DNA of 64,000 nucleotides from Acetobacterium fimetarium (GCF_014284475.1 NZ_WJBC01000003.1:147339-211338), one strand, 5' to 3'; counted from the stretch's first letter, positions 6,998 through 15,515 are shown. Made by a program: numbers and translations. Notes: generated by a model from the sequence alone, not told the origin.

Positions 6998-8224
6998 TTA
7001 AATATCCTGTTTTCTCAATATATCCATCGGACTGACCGGCTGATCCATTTTCATATGGTAAACCATCTTGGGATGCGGCGTTGAATCGATGGGGTTTCCG
7101 GCCGGATCGGTCATCAGCGATACCTTCTGATTGAAAAATCCTTTTCCCGGGATCATGATCTCAATTTCATCGCCAACGGAAACCTTGTTTCGCTGTTCAA
7201 TGACAGCCATCCCTGTTTTGTCATCATATTCCATGACCAGGCCGACAAAATCATAGTTTCTGGTGTAGCTGCTGGTTCCATAATTCTGATCTTCGGAAGT
7301 CGTTTTGCCATGAAAAAAGCCGGTGGTGTAATTGCGGTGGCTCACTTTCGTCAGTTCTTTATAATAATCCTGATCGGGTTTGGTTGCTTCGGGGTGATCA
7401 TAATAAAAATCAATCGCACTGCGATAGGCCGAAACCGCCGAAGCCACATAATAGAGACTTTTCATTCGCCCCTCTATTTTACAACAATCCACATCCGCTT
7501 TCATCAGCTCCGGCAACGCATTGATCAGGCATAAATCTTTTGAATTGAAGATGAATGAACCGTGATCATCTTCTTCGATGCCAAACTCTTCATTCGGACG
7601 GGTTTCTTCGATCAGTTTATATTTCCATCGGCACGGCTGGGCACAATCGCCCTTGTTGGCGTCTCGGCCGGTCATATAATGACTTAACAGGCAGCGCCCT
7701 GAGTATGAAATACACATGGCGCCATGGACAAATGTCTCTATTTCCACTTCCGGGCTAACTTTTGCGCGGATCTCTTTTATCTCATTGATTCCTAGCTCTC
7801 GGGCCAGAACAATTCGCTGTGCACCCTGAGCGTGCCAGAATGCCACGCTGCGCCAGTTTGTATTGTTTGCCTGCGTGCTGACGGATATCTTGAGTTCCGG
7901 TGCGACCGCACGTACGACTGAGAATACTCCCGGATCGGCGACAATCACCTCATCAACGCCCAGATCCGCCAGCTCTCTGACGTATTCTTCCAGGCCAATC
8001 AGATCCTCATTATGGGCAATGATGTTGAGCGTGATGTATATTTTTTTACCTCGGCTGTGCACATACGCCACGGCCTCTCGTAAGGAGTCTGTATCAAAAT
8101 TGCCGGCCTGCGCCCGCAAGCCGAATTTTTTACCGGCACAGTACACGGCATCGGCACCGTAATGCAATGCATATTTCAGTTTTTCAAAATTCCCTGCAGG
8201 TGCCAAAAGCTCAGGTTTTTTCAT
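6998..8224 (-). CDS. trhP: U32 family peptidase-like tRNA hydroxylation protein TrhP
   Basis: I start the protein at MKKPELLAPAGNFEKLKYAL (ATG at 8224) because ACGGAG lies just upstream and families begin here; an 18-residue longer frame is open. The product (about 408 residues) has the U32 pattern: GADAVYCAGKKFGLRA, VHGAMCISYSGRCLLSHYMTG and DCAQPCRW with conserved cysteines that likely bind an Fe-S cluster, then a beta-barrel C-terminus. In Bacillus the order yrrL-yrrM-yrrN-yrrO places these proteins with mltG and trmR; TrhP makes 5-hydroxyuridine at tRNA position 34, which TrmR methylates. The same order here (mltG, trmR, trhP) supports that role over proteolysis. Confidence 0.85.
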   Translation of the reverse strand: MKKPELLAPAGNFEKLKYALHYGADAVYCAGKKFGLRAQAGNFDTDSLREAVAYVHSRGKKIYITLNIIAHNEDLIGLEEYVRELADLGVDEVIVADPGVFSVVRAVAPELKISVSTQANNTNWRSVAFWHAQGAQRIVLARELGINEIKEIRAKVSPEVEIETFVHGAMCISYSGRCLLSHYMTGRDANKGDCAQPCRWKYKLIEETRPNEEFGIEEDDHGSFIFNSKDLCLINALPELMKADVDCCKIEGRMKSLYYVASAVSAYRSAIDFYYDHPEATKPDQDYYKELTKVSHRNYTTGFFHGKTTSEDQNYGTSSYTRNYDFVGLVMEYDDKTGMAVIEQRNKVSVGDEIEIMIPGKGFFNQKVSLMTDPAGNPIDSTPHPKMVYHMKMDQPVSPMDILRKQDI

Positions 8225-8243
8225 CGTTTTCTCCGTTCTATTT

Positions 8244-8894
8244 CTATTCGTCTTTCTTCCAGCTGATGGCCAGACCATCGCCCAGCGGCAGGATACTGGT
8301 CACCAGCTGAGAGTGGTTTGAGATCGCCTCGAGATATTTTCGCATCCGTTTGACAATGGTTATTTTGCGGCGGATCACCAGCTGATCGGAAGCGATCATG
8401 CCCTTGTACAGCACATTATCCGAAACCAGCAGTCCGCCCGGTTTCAAACAGCGGAGGCAATGATCCAACAGATGAATATAATGCCCCTTTGCGCCATCCA
8501 GAAAAATCATATCATAGGTTTTAGTCAGTTCTTCCAATTGTTCCTGAGCATCACCAATCATGATACTGATTTGGTTTTTGAGTCCCAAGGCCGTGATGTT
8601 TTCGTCCGCCTGAGCCACCATGTTCAGATTTCGCTCGATGGTATCCACCTGGCCGGCCGGCCCCATGGCACGGGCAAATACGGAGGAAGAGAAACCAACG
8701 GCGGTTCCCACTTCCAGAATTGACTGAATCTTATTGGACCCGATCAACATTTCAATATGTTTTTGTACCTCTCTATGGATAATGGGCACTTCTTCTTTTT
8801 CAGCATTTCTTCTGAAGTCTTCCATTTCAGGACTGTCAGGAGGAATCAATCCCCTGATATAGTCATCGATGTAATCTTGTACAATTTCACTCAC
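8244..8894 (-). CDS. trmR: tRNA 5-hydroxyuridine methyltransferase TrmR (O-methyltransferase family)
   Basis: A 216-residue class I SAM-dependent methyltransferase of the caffeoyl-CoA/COMT-like family (PF01596). Visible: ILEVGTAVGFSSSVFA (SAM-binding loop), VDTIERN, YDMIFLDGAKGHY (metal/SAM site) and GGLLVSDNVL. Relatives next to mltG in Firmicutes methylate 5-hydroxyuridine 34 of tRNA to 5-methoxyuridine. The stop lies 19 bases before the trhP start, giving a coupled hydroxylase-methyltransferase pair. The generic family also includes small-molecule methyltransferases, but neighbourhood argues for TrmR. Confidence 0.85.
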   Translation of the reverse strand: MSEIVQDYIDDYIRGLIPPDSPEMEDFRRNAEKEEVPIIHREVQKHIEMLIGSNKIQSILEVGTAVGFSSSVFARAMGPAGQVDTIERNLNMVAQADENITALGLKNQISIMIGDAQEQLEELTKTYDMIFLDGAKGHYIHLLDHCLRCLKPGGLLVSDNVLYKGMIASDQLVIRRKITIVKRMRKYLEAISNHSQLVTSILPLGDGLAISWKKDE

Positions 8895-8920
8895 GTTAAG
8901 TCCTTCATTCTTTTTTAGAT

Positions 8921-10015
8921 TTATTCGCCCATATATGTTTTTACATCGGCTTGATGTTCTTCATAGGTTTCGTTAAAGTATATTTTTCCGGTTTTCATAT
9001 CTGCCACAAAGTACAGATACTTTGTCTCGGCCGGATACAAGGCCGCATTCAGAGATGATTTTCCGAATGAGCAGATGGGTCCGAATGGCAACCCCAGGTT
9101 GATGTAGGTATTGTAGGGCGAAGCAATCTGCGTCTGTTCCGTCGTCAGCACCGCGGTTTTTTCACCCCGGGCATAATCGACCGTGATGTCGGATTGCAGC
9201 GGCATATTGGCCGCGATGCGGTTATAAAAGACGCTGGCAGCATTCGCCTTATCTTCGACGAACTTTGTTTCCAATTCGACAATTGATGACATGATGACAA
9301 TCTGATCAACCGTTTTTCCCATTTCAGTGGTTCGGTTCAGATAATCCTGGTCGTAGACTTCGACAAACCGATCAAGCATTGCCGTCACCACATCTGATGG
9401 GTTGGTTTCCGGTGAAAAGCTGTAGGTATCAGGGAAGAGATAGCCTTCCAGAGTCCGGCTCACACCATCTTTGGTATCCAAAGTGATGCTGCTGAGGATT
9501 GGGTATTTTTTTTGATACGCCGCTACTTTTTTTGTCTCTTCAATAAACGCGTCCCCGTCGCAGACATGATTTTCTTCCAGAATCGCAGCGATCTCTTCGA
9601 TGTTTTTGCCTTCCGGAATGATCACCGCCGAATCATAGACATCGCCCGCCACCAGGCGTTTCAGAATTTCTTCTGCGGATTCACTGGGACTGAATGCATA
9701 GTAACCTGATTGAATCTGGTTAGCCGCCCCTTCATTTTTAGCCATGATTTCAAAAGCGAGTGCATCCTTAATCAGATGATTCTCTTTCAGAATATCCGCA
9801 ACCTCGCTGAGCACCACCCCTTCTTCAATTTGAACATAGACGAGATCCCCTTCTCCAACCGGTTTTAATATTTCACTGATAAAAAATTTAAAACTGAACA
9901 CAGCCGTGGCTGCAAGTATCACCAGTAAAAAAGCAGTAATCACAATGATTCTGCTCTTTCTTTGTGGTGGTGGCTGACCTGGCGAATTTGACATATTTTT
10001 CTCGTTCTTTCTCAT
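8921..10015 (-). CDS. mltG: Endolytic transglycosylase MltG
   Basis: A 364-residue membrane-anchored enzyme. After a short basic, proline-rich cytoplasmic tail there is one transmembrane helix (about residues 23-45), then a LysM-like subdomain (VVLSEVADILKENHLI) and the YceG/MltG catalytic domain with the active-site glutamate in IVIMSSIVELET and the LQSDITVDYARG and YNTYINLGLPFGPIC motifs. MltG cleaves nascent peptidoglycan strands near the membrane and sets glycan chain length. It is the first gene of the mltG-trmR-trhP operon, with its own upstream promoter. Confidence 0.93.
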   Translation of the reverse strand: MRKNEKNMSNSPGQPPPQRKSRIIVITAFLLVILAATAVFSFKFFISEILKPVGEGDLVYVQIEEGVVLSEVADILKENHLIKDALAFEIMAKNEGAANQIQSGYYAFSPSESAEEILKRLVAGDVYDSAVIIPEGKNIEEIAAILEENHVCDGDAFIEETKKVAAYQKKYPILSSITLDTKDGVSRTLEGYLFPDTYSFSPETNPSDVVTAMLDRFVEVYDQDYLNRTTEMGKTVDQIVIMSSIVELETKFVEDKANAASVFYNRIAANMPLQSDITVDYARGEKTAVLTTEQTQIASPYNTYINLGLPFGPICSFGKSSLNAALYPAETKYLYFVADMKTGKIYFNETYEEHQADVKTYMGE

Positions 10016-10071
10016 ATTTCACCTCTTTTTAATTTTATTTCAGAATAGACATTTGCAAAACTACATCAGTA

Positions 10072-10100
10072 ATCATACTATAGCTCAGGTCGTTTCGCAA
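10072..10100 (-). promoter_or_regulatory. Candidate sigma-A promoter for mltG
   Basis: Minus strand: -35 TTGCGA (10095-10100), 17-base spacer, -10 TATGAT (10072-10077), about 55 bases upstream of the mltG start and just after the terminator of the preceding operon. Found by eye. Confidence 0.5.
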
Positions 10101-10129
10101 TTACCTACTCACCAAGCAAACTATAAAAA

Positions 10130-10169
10130 AGAATATAGGACCTCCGGTGAAAGCGGGTACCTATATTCT
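10130..10169 (-). terminator. Intrinsic terminator of the fur-rnj-ylbF operon
   Basis: Perfect 10-bp inverted repeat AGAATATAGG (10130-10139) / CCTATATTCT (10160-10169), followed on the minus strand by CTTTTTTATAG. It separates ylbF from mltG. Confidence 0.75.
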
Positions 10170-10203
10170 CTTTAAATGCTTCTATATTAAATAATATTCA
10201 ATC

Positions 10204-10566
10204 CTAGCAACCTTCTTCTTCAGAAGTGAACATGCCCATGTCCAAATCAACCGCTTTGGCAATGATTTCGGTAATATCATTGAAAATAACGGAAAACTGC
10301 ATCTGTGCCTGAAAAAATTCTGCTATTTCAGGTATTCCCATGACTGTATTTCCCAGGGCATTGTAGGCATTGATCTGCTCTTCTGAAAGTTCCTGACCCA
10401 TCATCTGGAGGGACTGTGCTTCCATCTGCTTGCGAATATAGTCTTTGGTCATGTTGAATTTTTCAGGATCTTTCTGCAGTTTCTCTTTAGCTGCCACAAA
10501 ATTCTGATATTCCGTTGAGTCTTTCAGGGCCTTTGCTAAATCATTAGCTTCATCATATACGTTCAT
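10204..10566 (-). CDS. ylbF: YlbF/YmcA family protein
   Basis: A 120-residue helical cytoplasmic protein of the YlbF/YmcA (DUF964) family: MNVYDEANDLAKALKDSTEYQNF starts the first long helix, and NTVMGIPEIAEFFQAQMQF is the conserved second segment. In Bacillus the YlbF-YmcA-YaaT complex acts with RNase Y in mRNA maturation. Here the gene directly follows ribonuclease J, which fits an RNA-processing link. The C-terminal tail ends in EEEGC. The exact paralogue cannot be decided from sequence alone. Confidence 0.8.
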   Translation of the reverse strand: MNVYDEANDLAKALKDSTEYQNFVAAKEKLQKDPEKFNMTKDYIRKQMEAQSLQMMGQELSEEQINAYNALGNTVMGIPEIAEFFQAQMQFSVIFNDITEIIAKAVDLDMGMFTSEEEGC

Positions 10567-10590
10567 GTTTCTCTCCTAATTATATAAAAT

Positions 10591-12330
10591 CTATACTTCC
10601 ATGAGAATGGGGAGTATCATCGGTTTTCTTTCGGTTCTCTGATAGAGGAATTTAAACAGGGTTTCTCGGATTACATTCTTAATGGAATTCCAATCGACAA
10701 TGCCTTTTGACTCACAGGACAGCAGCGCTTTCTTCACTTCTTCCCGGGCATCGTTGATGAGATCTTCCGATTCTCGCACGTACACGAATCCCCGTGAAAT
10801 GATGTCCGGTCCTGAAACGGCTTTTCCCTTGTGCATGGTGCAGACCACGATAAAGAGGCCATCCTCTGACAGACGCTTTCTGTCGTTGAGCACAATATTT
10901 CCGATATCACCAACACCAAGACCATCAACCAGAATCGGTTCTGCCTGTGTTTTTCCAACTAACTGCATGCTGCGCCTATCAATTTCATAAATGTTGCCAT
11001 TTTCTCCGATAAACGTTTTTTCTTTCTTCATTCCAACCATATGAGCCAGGTCGGAATGCTGCATCAGCATCCGGCTTTCCCCATGAGCCGGCAGGAAATG
11101 TTTGGGTTTAACCAATGTGATCATCAGTTTTAGCTCTTCCTGTTTGGCATGTCCGGAAACATGAATCTCCGCAAATCGTCCATAGACGACATCCGATCCC
11201 AGTTCAACCAGTTTGTTGATGACTTCTGAAACCATTTTTTCATTTCCCGGTACCGGAGACGCGGAAATAATAACCAGATCGCCTTTTTGAATGGTCAGGT
11301 GACGGTGCTCACCCAGTGCCATTCGACCAAGGGCCGCCATGGGTTCTCCCTGGCTACCGGTCGTGATAATGACCAATTCTTTTTCTTTGTAATTTTTGAT
11401 ATCCTTCAGCTGCACCAGTACATTGGGCGGCATTTTCAGGTAACCAAGATCCATCGCGACTTCCGTCACATTTTCCATGCTGCGGCCGCAGATAATGACT
11501 TTCCTTTTGTATTCCACTGCTGCATCGATGATCTGCTGGATGCGATGTACATTTGAAGCAAATGAAGTGACGATGATTCTTCCGGTAGCACCTCTGAAAA
11601 GGTTGTACAGAGTCGGTCCAACGGTACTTTCCGATGGTGTAAATCCGGCGCCTTCCACATTCGTGCTGTCCGACATCAGCAGGTCCACTCCCTGTGAGCC
11701 AATTTTGGCAAATCGCTGCAAGTCGATTATTTCGCCGCCAATTGGATGATAGTCGATTTTAAAATCTCCGGTATGAACAACTGTTGCCGCCGGACATTTA
11801 ATGCAAAGTCCGACTGCATCCGCGATGCTGTGGTTAACCCGGATAAATTCAACGTTGAATTCGCCGATATCAATACGATCTTTCGGTTTAACGATGTTGC
11901 GTGTTGTTTTCGTCAGCAGCCCATGTTCCTTGAGCTTTTTATCGATCAGTCCCATTGTGAATTTCGTTGCAAAAATGGGCACATCGATTTTCTTCAGAAG
12001 ATAAACGAGTCCTCCAATGTGGTCTTCATGTCCATGCGTGATAACGACGCCTTTCACCTTATCTCTGTTTTCCAGAATATAAGTGAAATCCGGCAGGACA
12101 ATATCGATGCCGAACATGGTATCGTCCGGAAACTTCAACCCGCAGTCGACAAGAATGATGTCATCCTTATACTCGAATAACGTCAGGTTTTTGCCGATTT
12201 CGCCTAATCCTCCTAATGGGATTACCCTCAGCTTATCTTTGTTCTTTTTAACTTGAGGTTTTCTTCGCTGACGTGAACGCCCTTCGACTCGTTGGGTTTC
12301 TGTTTCTATTATGTTGTTGTTTTCAATCAA
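10591..12330 (-). CDS. rnj: Ribonuclease J
   Basis: Metallo-beta-lactamase/beta-CASP ribonuclease with 5'-exo and endonuclease activity in mRNA decay and rRNA maturation. The HxHxDH motif is THGHEDHIGG; VVHTGDFKID, TSFASNVHRIQQI, GRSMENV and SGHAKQEE complete the beta-CASP signature. I place the start at a TTG (12328-12330), because AAGGAG lies 6 bases upstream inside the end of fur; the open frame continues 20 residues further with no support. This gives 579 residues including a basic 35-residue N-terminal tail (EGRSRQRRKPQVKKNKDK). It overlaps fur by 8 bases. Confidence 0.93.
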   Translation of the reverse strand: MIENNNIIETETQRVEGRSRQRRKPQVKKNKDKLRVIPLGGLGEIGKNLTLFEYKDDIILVDCGLKFPDDTMFGIDIVLPDFTYILENRDKVKGVVITHGHEDHIGGLVYLLKKIDVPIFATKFTMGLIDKKLKEHGLLTKTTRNIVKPKDRIDIGEFNVEFIRVNHSIADAVGLCIKCPAATVVHTGDFKIDYHPIGGEIIDLQRFAKIGSQGVDLLMSDSTNVEGAGFTPSESTVGPTLYNLFRGATGRIIVTSFASNVHRIQQIIDAAVEYKRKVIICGRSMENVTEVAMDLGYLKMPPNVLVQLKDIKNYKEKELVIITTGSQGEPMAALGRMALGEHRHLTIQKGDLVIISASPVPGNEKMVSEVINKLVELGSDVVYGRFAEIHVSGHAKQEELKLMITLVKPKHFLPAHGESRMLMQHSDLAHMVGMKKEKTFIGENGNIYEIDRRSMQLVGKTQAEPILVDGLGVGDIGNIVLNDRKRLSEDGLFIVVCTMHKGKAVSGPDIISRGFVYVRESEDLINDAREEVKKALLSCESKGIVDWNSIKNVIRETLFKFLYQRTERKPMILPILMEV

Positions 12331-12781
12331 ATTTTTCTCCTTCCATATTTTTATAACAATCCGAACAGTATCCGTACACCTTAAGTTCATGATTGATTAT
12401 AATGAATTCTTTCTTTTCTTCTATTTCTTTTTCGAGCGTTTCCAGGAAATCGTCTTGCATTTCGATCACCTTTCCACATTTTAGGCAAATCAAGTGATGG
12501 TGCCAGTGTTTTTCATCCAACTCGCACAATTCATACCGGGCAAAGCCATCATCAAAATTTCGTTTAGTAATGAGTCCCATTTCTTCCAAAATCTGCACCG
12601 TTCGATAAATGGTCGACATTCCCACATCAGGATAACGTTGTTTAACACCCTGGAATAATTCTTCAACACTAAAGTGCTGTTGTCCCATGGTCATAATTAC
12701 CTCAATGGTCGTAAGCCGCTGAGGCGTTACTTTATTTCCTCTTTTTCTGAGTGCTTCAACAATTTGAGTTGCATCATTCAT
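12323..12781 (-). CDS. Fur family metalloregulator
   Basis: A 152-residue Fur/PerR/Zur-type repressor. Winged-helix DNA-binding domain with KVTPQRLTTIEVI and the recognition region VGMSTIYRTVQILEEMGLI; C-terminal dimerisation domain with metal ligands HWHHHLICLKCGKVIEMQ and the second zinc pair in YCSDC. The two CxxC pairs show the structural zinc site. Fur, PerR or Zur cannot be separated by eye. Its last codons contain the ribosome binding site and TTG start of rnj, so the two are coupled. A decayed sfsA gene lies directly upstream. Confidence 0.9.
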   Translation of the reverse strand: MNDATQIVEALRKRGNKVTPQRLTTIEVIMTMGQQHFSVEELFQGVKQRYPDVGMSTIYRTVQILEEMGLITKRNFDDGFARYELCELDEKHWHHHLICLKCGKVIEMQDDFLETLEKEIEEKKEFIIINHELKVYGYCSDCYKNMEGEKFD

Positions 12782-12803
12782 GATAATTACACCTCTTCAA
12801 CAT

Positions 12804-13135
12804 TCACCTCTGAAATTTTACAGGCAATGCTCCGATAATTTCTATGTTTACTCCATCAATATCACAGGAAAGCGCACGGATGTTCATTCCCAGACTATGA
12901 CATTGACCCAATAAACGCATAAATTTCAGATCCGTTATTTGTATTTGGTTGAAACCGGGTATCATCCGTTTGACGCTGCGATGCCGGATTTAATGGCGAC
13001 ATGACCCTGTTTCTCGGGATCAGAAGCTCGCTCATGCAGCCGGTATTGGCCACATGAACGATGATCGCCTCTCGTCTGATTATGATTTTGCAATAAACCG
13101 ATCGGGGCGACTGATAAATATCCCATCAACTAAGG
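12804..13135 (-). pseudogene. Decayed sfsA gene (DNA/RNA nuclease, sugar fermentation stimulation family)
   Basis: The 359-base gap between fur and the DUF1292 gene holds no intact gene but minus-strand pieces that match SfsA in order. IFISRPDRFIA (near 13118) is the usual N-terminal R(P)NRFIA motif; in another frame IIVHVANTG..SELLIP (13068-13021) is the HxPNTGR..ELL motif; then TRFQPNTNNGSE and, in a further frame, a C-terminal segment with MNIRALSCDIDG and IGALPVKF ending at 12804. Intact SfsA is about 230 residues; here roughly half remains, with at least three frame changes and a central deletion. No start codon is evident. Confidence 0.7.
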
Positions 13136-13140
13136 GGAAT

Positions 13141-13467
13141 TTACTCAACTTCACCTTCATCATCATCTTCCATCAGATCATCCATGATTTCATCATAAGC
13201 AGCCGCAACGATATCGAATTCAGCTTCATTGTCGACTTCGCTCAATACTGGGCCATCTTCATCTTCCGTAATTAAGAACGCATGGACATCTTCGCTTTCT
13301 TCATCTTCAGCCAGCAGCACGTATTCTTTTTCTTCGACATTGAATCGCAGCACCACTTCATAATCCGTTTCTTTTCCGTCATCATCAATTAAACCGATTG
13401 AATCTTCTTCCATATCGATTAACGTTACATGGTATTCCTTGTTGTCTACTGTTATTTTATAATCCAT
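13141..13467 (-). CDS. DUF1292 family protein
   Basis: A 108-residue, very acidic cytoplasmic protein with one DUF1292 domain: a beta-rich pattern ITVDNKEYHVTLIDM, YEVVLRFNVEEKEYVLLAEDE and VHAFLITEDEDGPVLSEVDNEAEFDIVAAAYDEI. The tail is MEDDDEGEVE. Family function is unknown. In Firmicutes a DUF1292 gene (yrzB) regularly follows ireB and ruvX, as here. It lies 22 bases downstream of a second, two-domain DUF1292 gene. Confidence 0.85.
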   Translation of the reverse strand: MDYKITVDNKEYHVTLIDMEEDSIGLIDDDGKETDYEVVLRFNVEEKEYVLLAEDEESEDVHAFLITEDEDGPVLSEVDNEAEFDIVAAAYDEIMDDLMEDDDEGEVE

Positions 13468-13489
13468 TTCTACACCTCTTATATTTTAT

Positions 13490-13975
13490 TTAATTATTTC
13501 CTGCTAATCCTTCATAAGCTTCTGCGATCAAAGCAAACTCCAATTCGTCTTCCACCGGCATTAAGCCTTCTCCGTCTTCCGTTACATAAAACGGATAGAC
13601 ATCACTTTCACCATTTTCTGAAAGCAACATATAGGTTTTATCCTCAATATCGAGACTGACAATAATTTCATACTTCTTTTCCATACCCGTTTCGTCCATC
13701 ACTGCGATCATTTCTGTCTGATCCTCATGGTGGTGGTCATGTTCTTCCGGTCCCATGATCTCATCATATTTCGCTTCAACCAATGCTAATTCGTGCTCGT
13801 CTTCCACCGGTTTCAAGCCCTGGTCCGCTGTCTTGAAAAACGGATACACATCATCGCTTTCTTCGTTTTCTGATACGAGCACATACGTTTTTTCTTCAAT
13901 GTCGAAACTTAAAACTAATTCATACTGTCTTTCAACGCCGGCATCATCAATCAACATGATCTTTTCTTCCATCAT
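13490..13975 (-). CDS. Tandem DUF1292 protein
   Basis: A 161-residue acidic protein made of two DUF1292 repeats: residues 1-76 (YELVLSFDIEEKTYVLVSEN ... ELALVEAKYDEIMG) and residues 87-158 (YEIIVSLDIEDKTYMLLSEN ... ELEFALIAEAYEGL), joined by a histidine-rich linker EEHDHHHEDQ. The histidine cluster could bind metal; this is speculation. With the next gene there are three homologous domains in a row, so local duplication is likely. Function unknown. Confidence 0.85.
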   Translation of the reverse strand: MMEEKIMLIDDAGVERQYELVLSFDIEEKTYVLVSENEESDDVYPFFKTADQGLKPVEDEHELALVEAKYDEIMGPEEHDHHHEDQTEMIAVMDETGMEKKYEIIVSLDIEDKTYMLLSENGESDVYPFYVTEDGEGLMPVEDELEFALIAEAYEGLAGNN

Positions 13976-14050
13976 TACTTCTCTTTCACGTGTATTTTTC
14001 CGCTCATAATCTTCTTATTATACCTTTTGAATCTTAAATTTTCATTATTT

Positions 14051-14074
14051 AGGCGTTTTTCTGACAAAACGCCT
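14051..14074 (-). terminator. Hairpin downstream of ruvX
   Basis: Perfect 9-bp stem AGGCGTTTT (14051-14059) / AAAACGCCT (14066-14074), 18 bases after the ruvX stop. There is no convincing T tract outside the stem on either strand, so it may be a processing or attenuation hairpin rather than a terminator. Confidence 0.45.
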
Positions 14075-14091
14075 GATTCAGAACCCAATTT

Positions 14092-14508
14092 CTATTTCCC
14101 GGCCCGATCCATATAGGATTGCAGGATCATTTGGGCCGCCAGCATATCGATATACTCTTTCCGGTTTTGTCGCGATACATTACCCTCAATCAGGATTTTT
14201 TCTGACCAGGAAGAGGTCAAGCGTTCATCCATATAAATAATTTCAACATCCAGCCGTTTCTTGATAAATTGGCAGAAATTGACCGTTTTTCTTGTCTGGG
14301 CCGATTCCGACCCATCCATATTCACCGGCAAACCGGCGACGATTCTTTTGATCTCATATTTTTCAATTAGCTGCCGGAAAGCATCCAAATCATCGTCCCG
14401 GGTCTTTCGTTTCACCGTCATAACCCCTTGTGCAGTAATCTGCAGAGGGTCCGTCACTGCAACCCCGATCCGTTTATCACCAACATCTATCCCTAAAATT
14501 CTCTCCAT
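14092..14508 (-). CDS. ruvX: RuvX/YqgF family putative Holliday junction resolvase
   Basis: A 138-residue RNase H-fold protein. ILGIDVGDKRIGVAVTDPL is the catalytic first strand, IVAGLPVNMDGSES is the conserved GLP motif and YMDERLTSSWSE holds the second acidic site. Members act in 16S rRNA 5'-end maturation and/or as resolvases. Length is typical. It is conserved next to ireB and DUF1292 genes in Firmicutes; here an aldo/keto reductase gene separates it from ireB. Confidence 0.92.
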   Translation of the reverse strand: MERILGIDVGDKRIGVAVTDPLQITAQGVMTVKRKTRDDDLDAFRQLIEKYEIKRIVAGLPVNMDGSESAQTRKTVNFCQFIKKRLDVEIIYMDERLTSSWSEKILIEGNVSRQNRKEYIDMLAAQMILQSYMDRAGK

Positions 14509-14537
14509 CTATTATCCCATCTGTTTATGTATGACTG

Positions 14538-15482
14538 TTAAATCACCTTGATACAAAAAAGCTTGCAGTATGTGCCGCAGTAGCAGCACAGAATACACTT
14601 TTGATTGTCAATGACAGCCTTGCCCTCGACAATCGACAAAGCCTTGGGACCGCAGTGTTTGACGCATTCCCCGCAGCCCTCACACCAGTCACTGATGTGA
14701 ATAACTTTTGACGATCCGGCCACTGCCGCTGCCAATTGTTGTGAAATGGGTTCGCCATTGATTCTTTTGACGTCATAGCGAACTTCGTCCACCGACTGAA
14801 CACCGATGGCAATTGCATCCAGATCCTCCAGACCCAGAATGAAATCAAAGCAGGCCTGTTTTTGCGCAAGCAGATTGCCGCCACCCAGAGCTTTCATGGC
14901 GTAGATGCCTTTGCCCTTTTTCTTTGCTGCGTGGATGGCTGCGACCATTTCCTCAGCGGTTCCGTCCTCGATTCCTATTCCGGTCAAATTTATCAGCGGA
15001 TGAATCACATCCAATTCATCAAAAAGGGTGGCTCCGACCACGCCTTCGATTCGATGCGTGGAAATGCCAATGGCTCTGACAACTCCCGCCTCCTTGAATT
15101 TGATCAATTCTGCAATGGCCTCCCAATGACCTTCAATTGTTTTTCTGCTTTCCTGTTCGTGGAGCAAATAAAGATCCACGTAGTCCCGGCCTAATTCGGT
15201 CAGCGCACGATGCAGGCTTTTTCTCACACCTGCCGCGGTGTAATCGTAAGATTTTGTACTGATGACAACATCCCGTTTGATTTCAATTGCCTGTTTCAGA
15301 TGCGCATAGTTATTGTATAAATCAGCCGTATCAAAAAAATTAACACCGTGATCCAAAGCTGCTGCAATAATCTCTTTGCTTTCTGAAAGTGGTTTATTTT
15401 TTTGCGTCGGGCCGATGGTTAAACTGCCAAAGCACATTCGGGACACCTTGATTCCGGTATCCCCCAATGTATTTATTTTCAT
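14538..15482 (-). CDS. Aldo/keto reductase with C-terminal two-cluster ferredoxin domain
   Basis: A 314-residue protein. Residues 1-265 are an aldo/keto reductase TIM barrel (INTLGDTGIKVSRMCFGSL, GVNFFDTADLYNNY, DYVDLYLLHEQ). Residues 266-314 hold two 4Fe-4S motifs, CEGCGECVKHC and CILCCYCGTYC, each CxxCxxCxxxC. Such fusions are frequent in strict anaerobes and suggest ferredoxin-linked rather than purely NADPH-linked redox work; the substrate is unknown. The usual Lys/His catalytic pair was not fully mapped. It interrupts the otherwise conserved ireB-ruvX order. Confidence 0.88.
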   Translation of the reverse strand: MKINTLGDTGIKVSRMCFGSLTIGPTQKNKPLSESKEIIAAALDHGVNFFDTADLYNNYAHLKQAIEIKRDVVISTKSYDYTAAGVRKSLHRALTELGRDYVDLYLLHEQESRKTIEGHWEAIAELIKFKEAGVVRAIGISTHRIEGVVGATLFDELDVIHPLINLTGIGIEDGTAEEMVAAIHAAKKKGKGIYAMKALGGGNLLAQKQACFDFILGLEDLDAIAIGVQSVDEVRYDVKRINGEPISQQLAAAVAGSSKVIHISDWCEGCGECVKHCGPKALSIVEGKAVIDNQKCILCCYCGTYCKLFCIKVI

Positions 15483-15515
15483 TTCTTACCTGGTTTCTGC
15501 TCCAAAACTAAAACA

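Noticed and set aside
13054..13275. 73-codon plus-strand frame over the sfsA remnant and DUF1292 gene
   Set aside because: It is antisense to the DUF1292 coding sequence and to SfsA-like segments.
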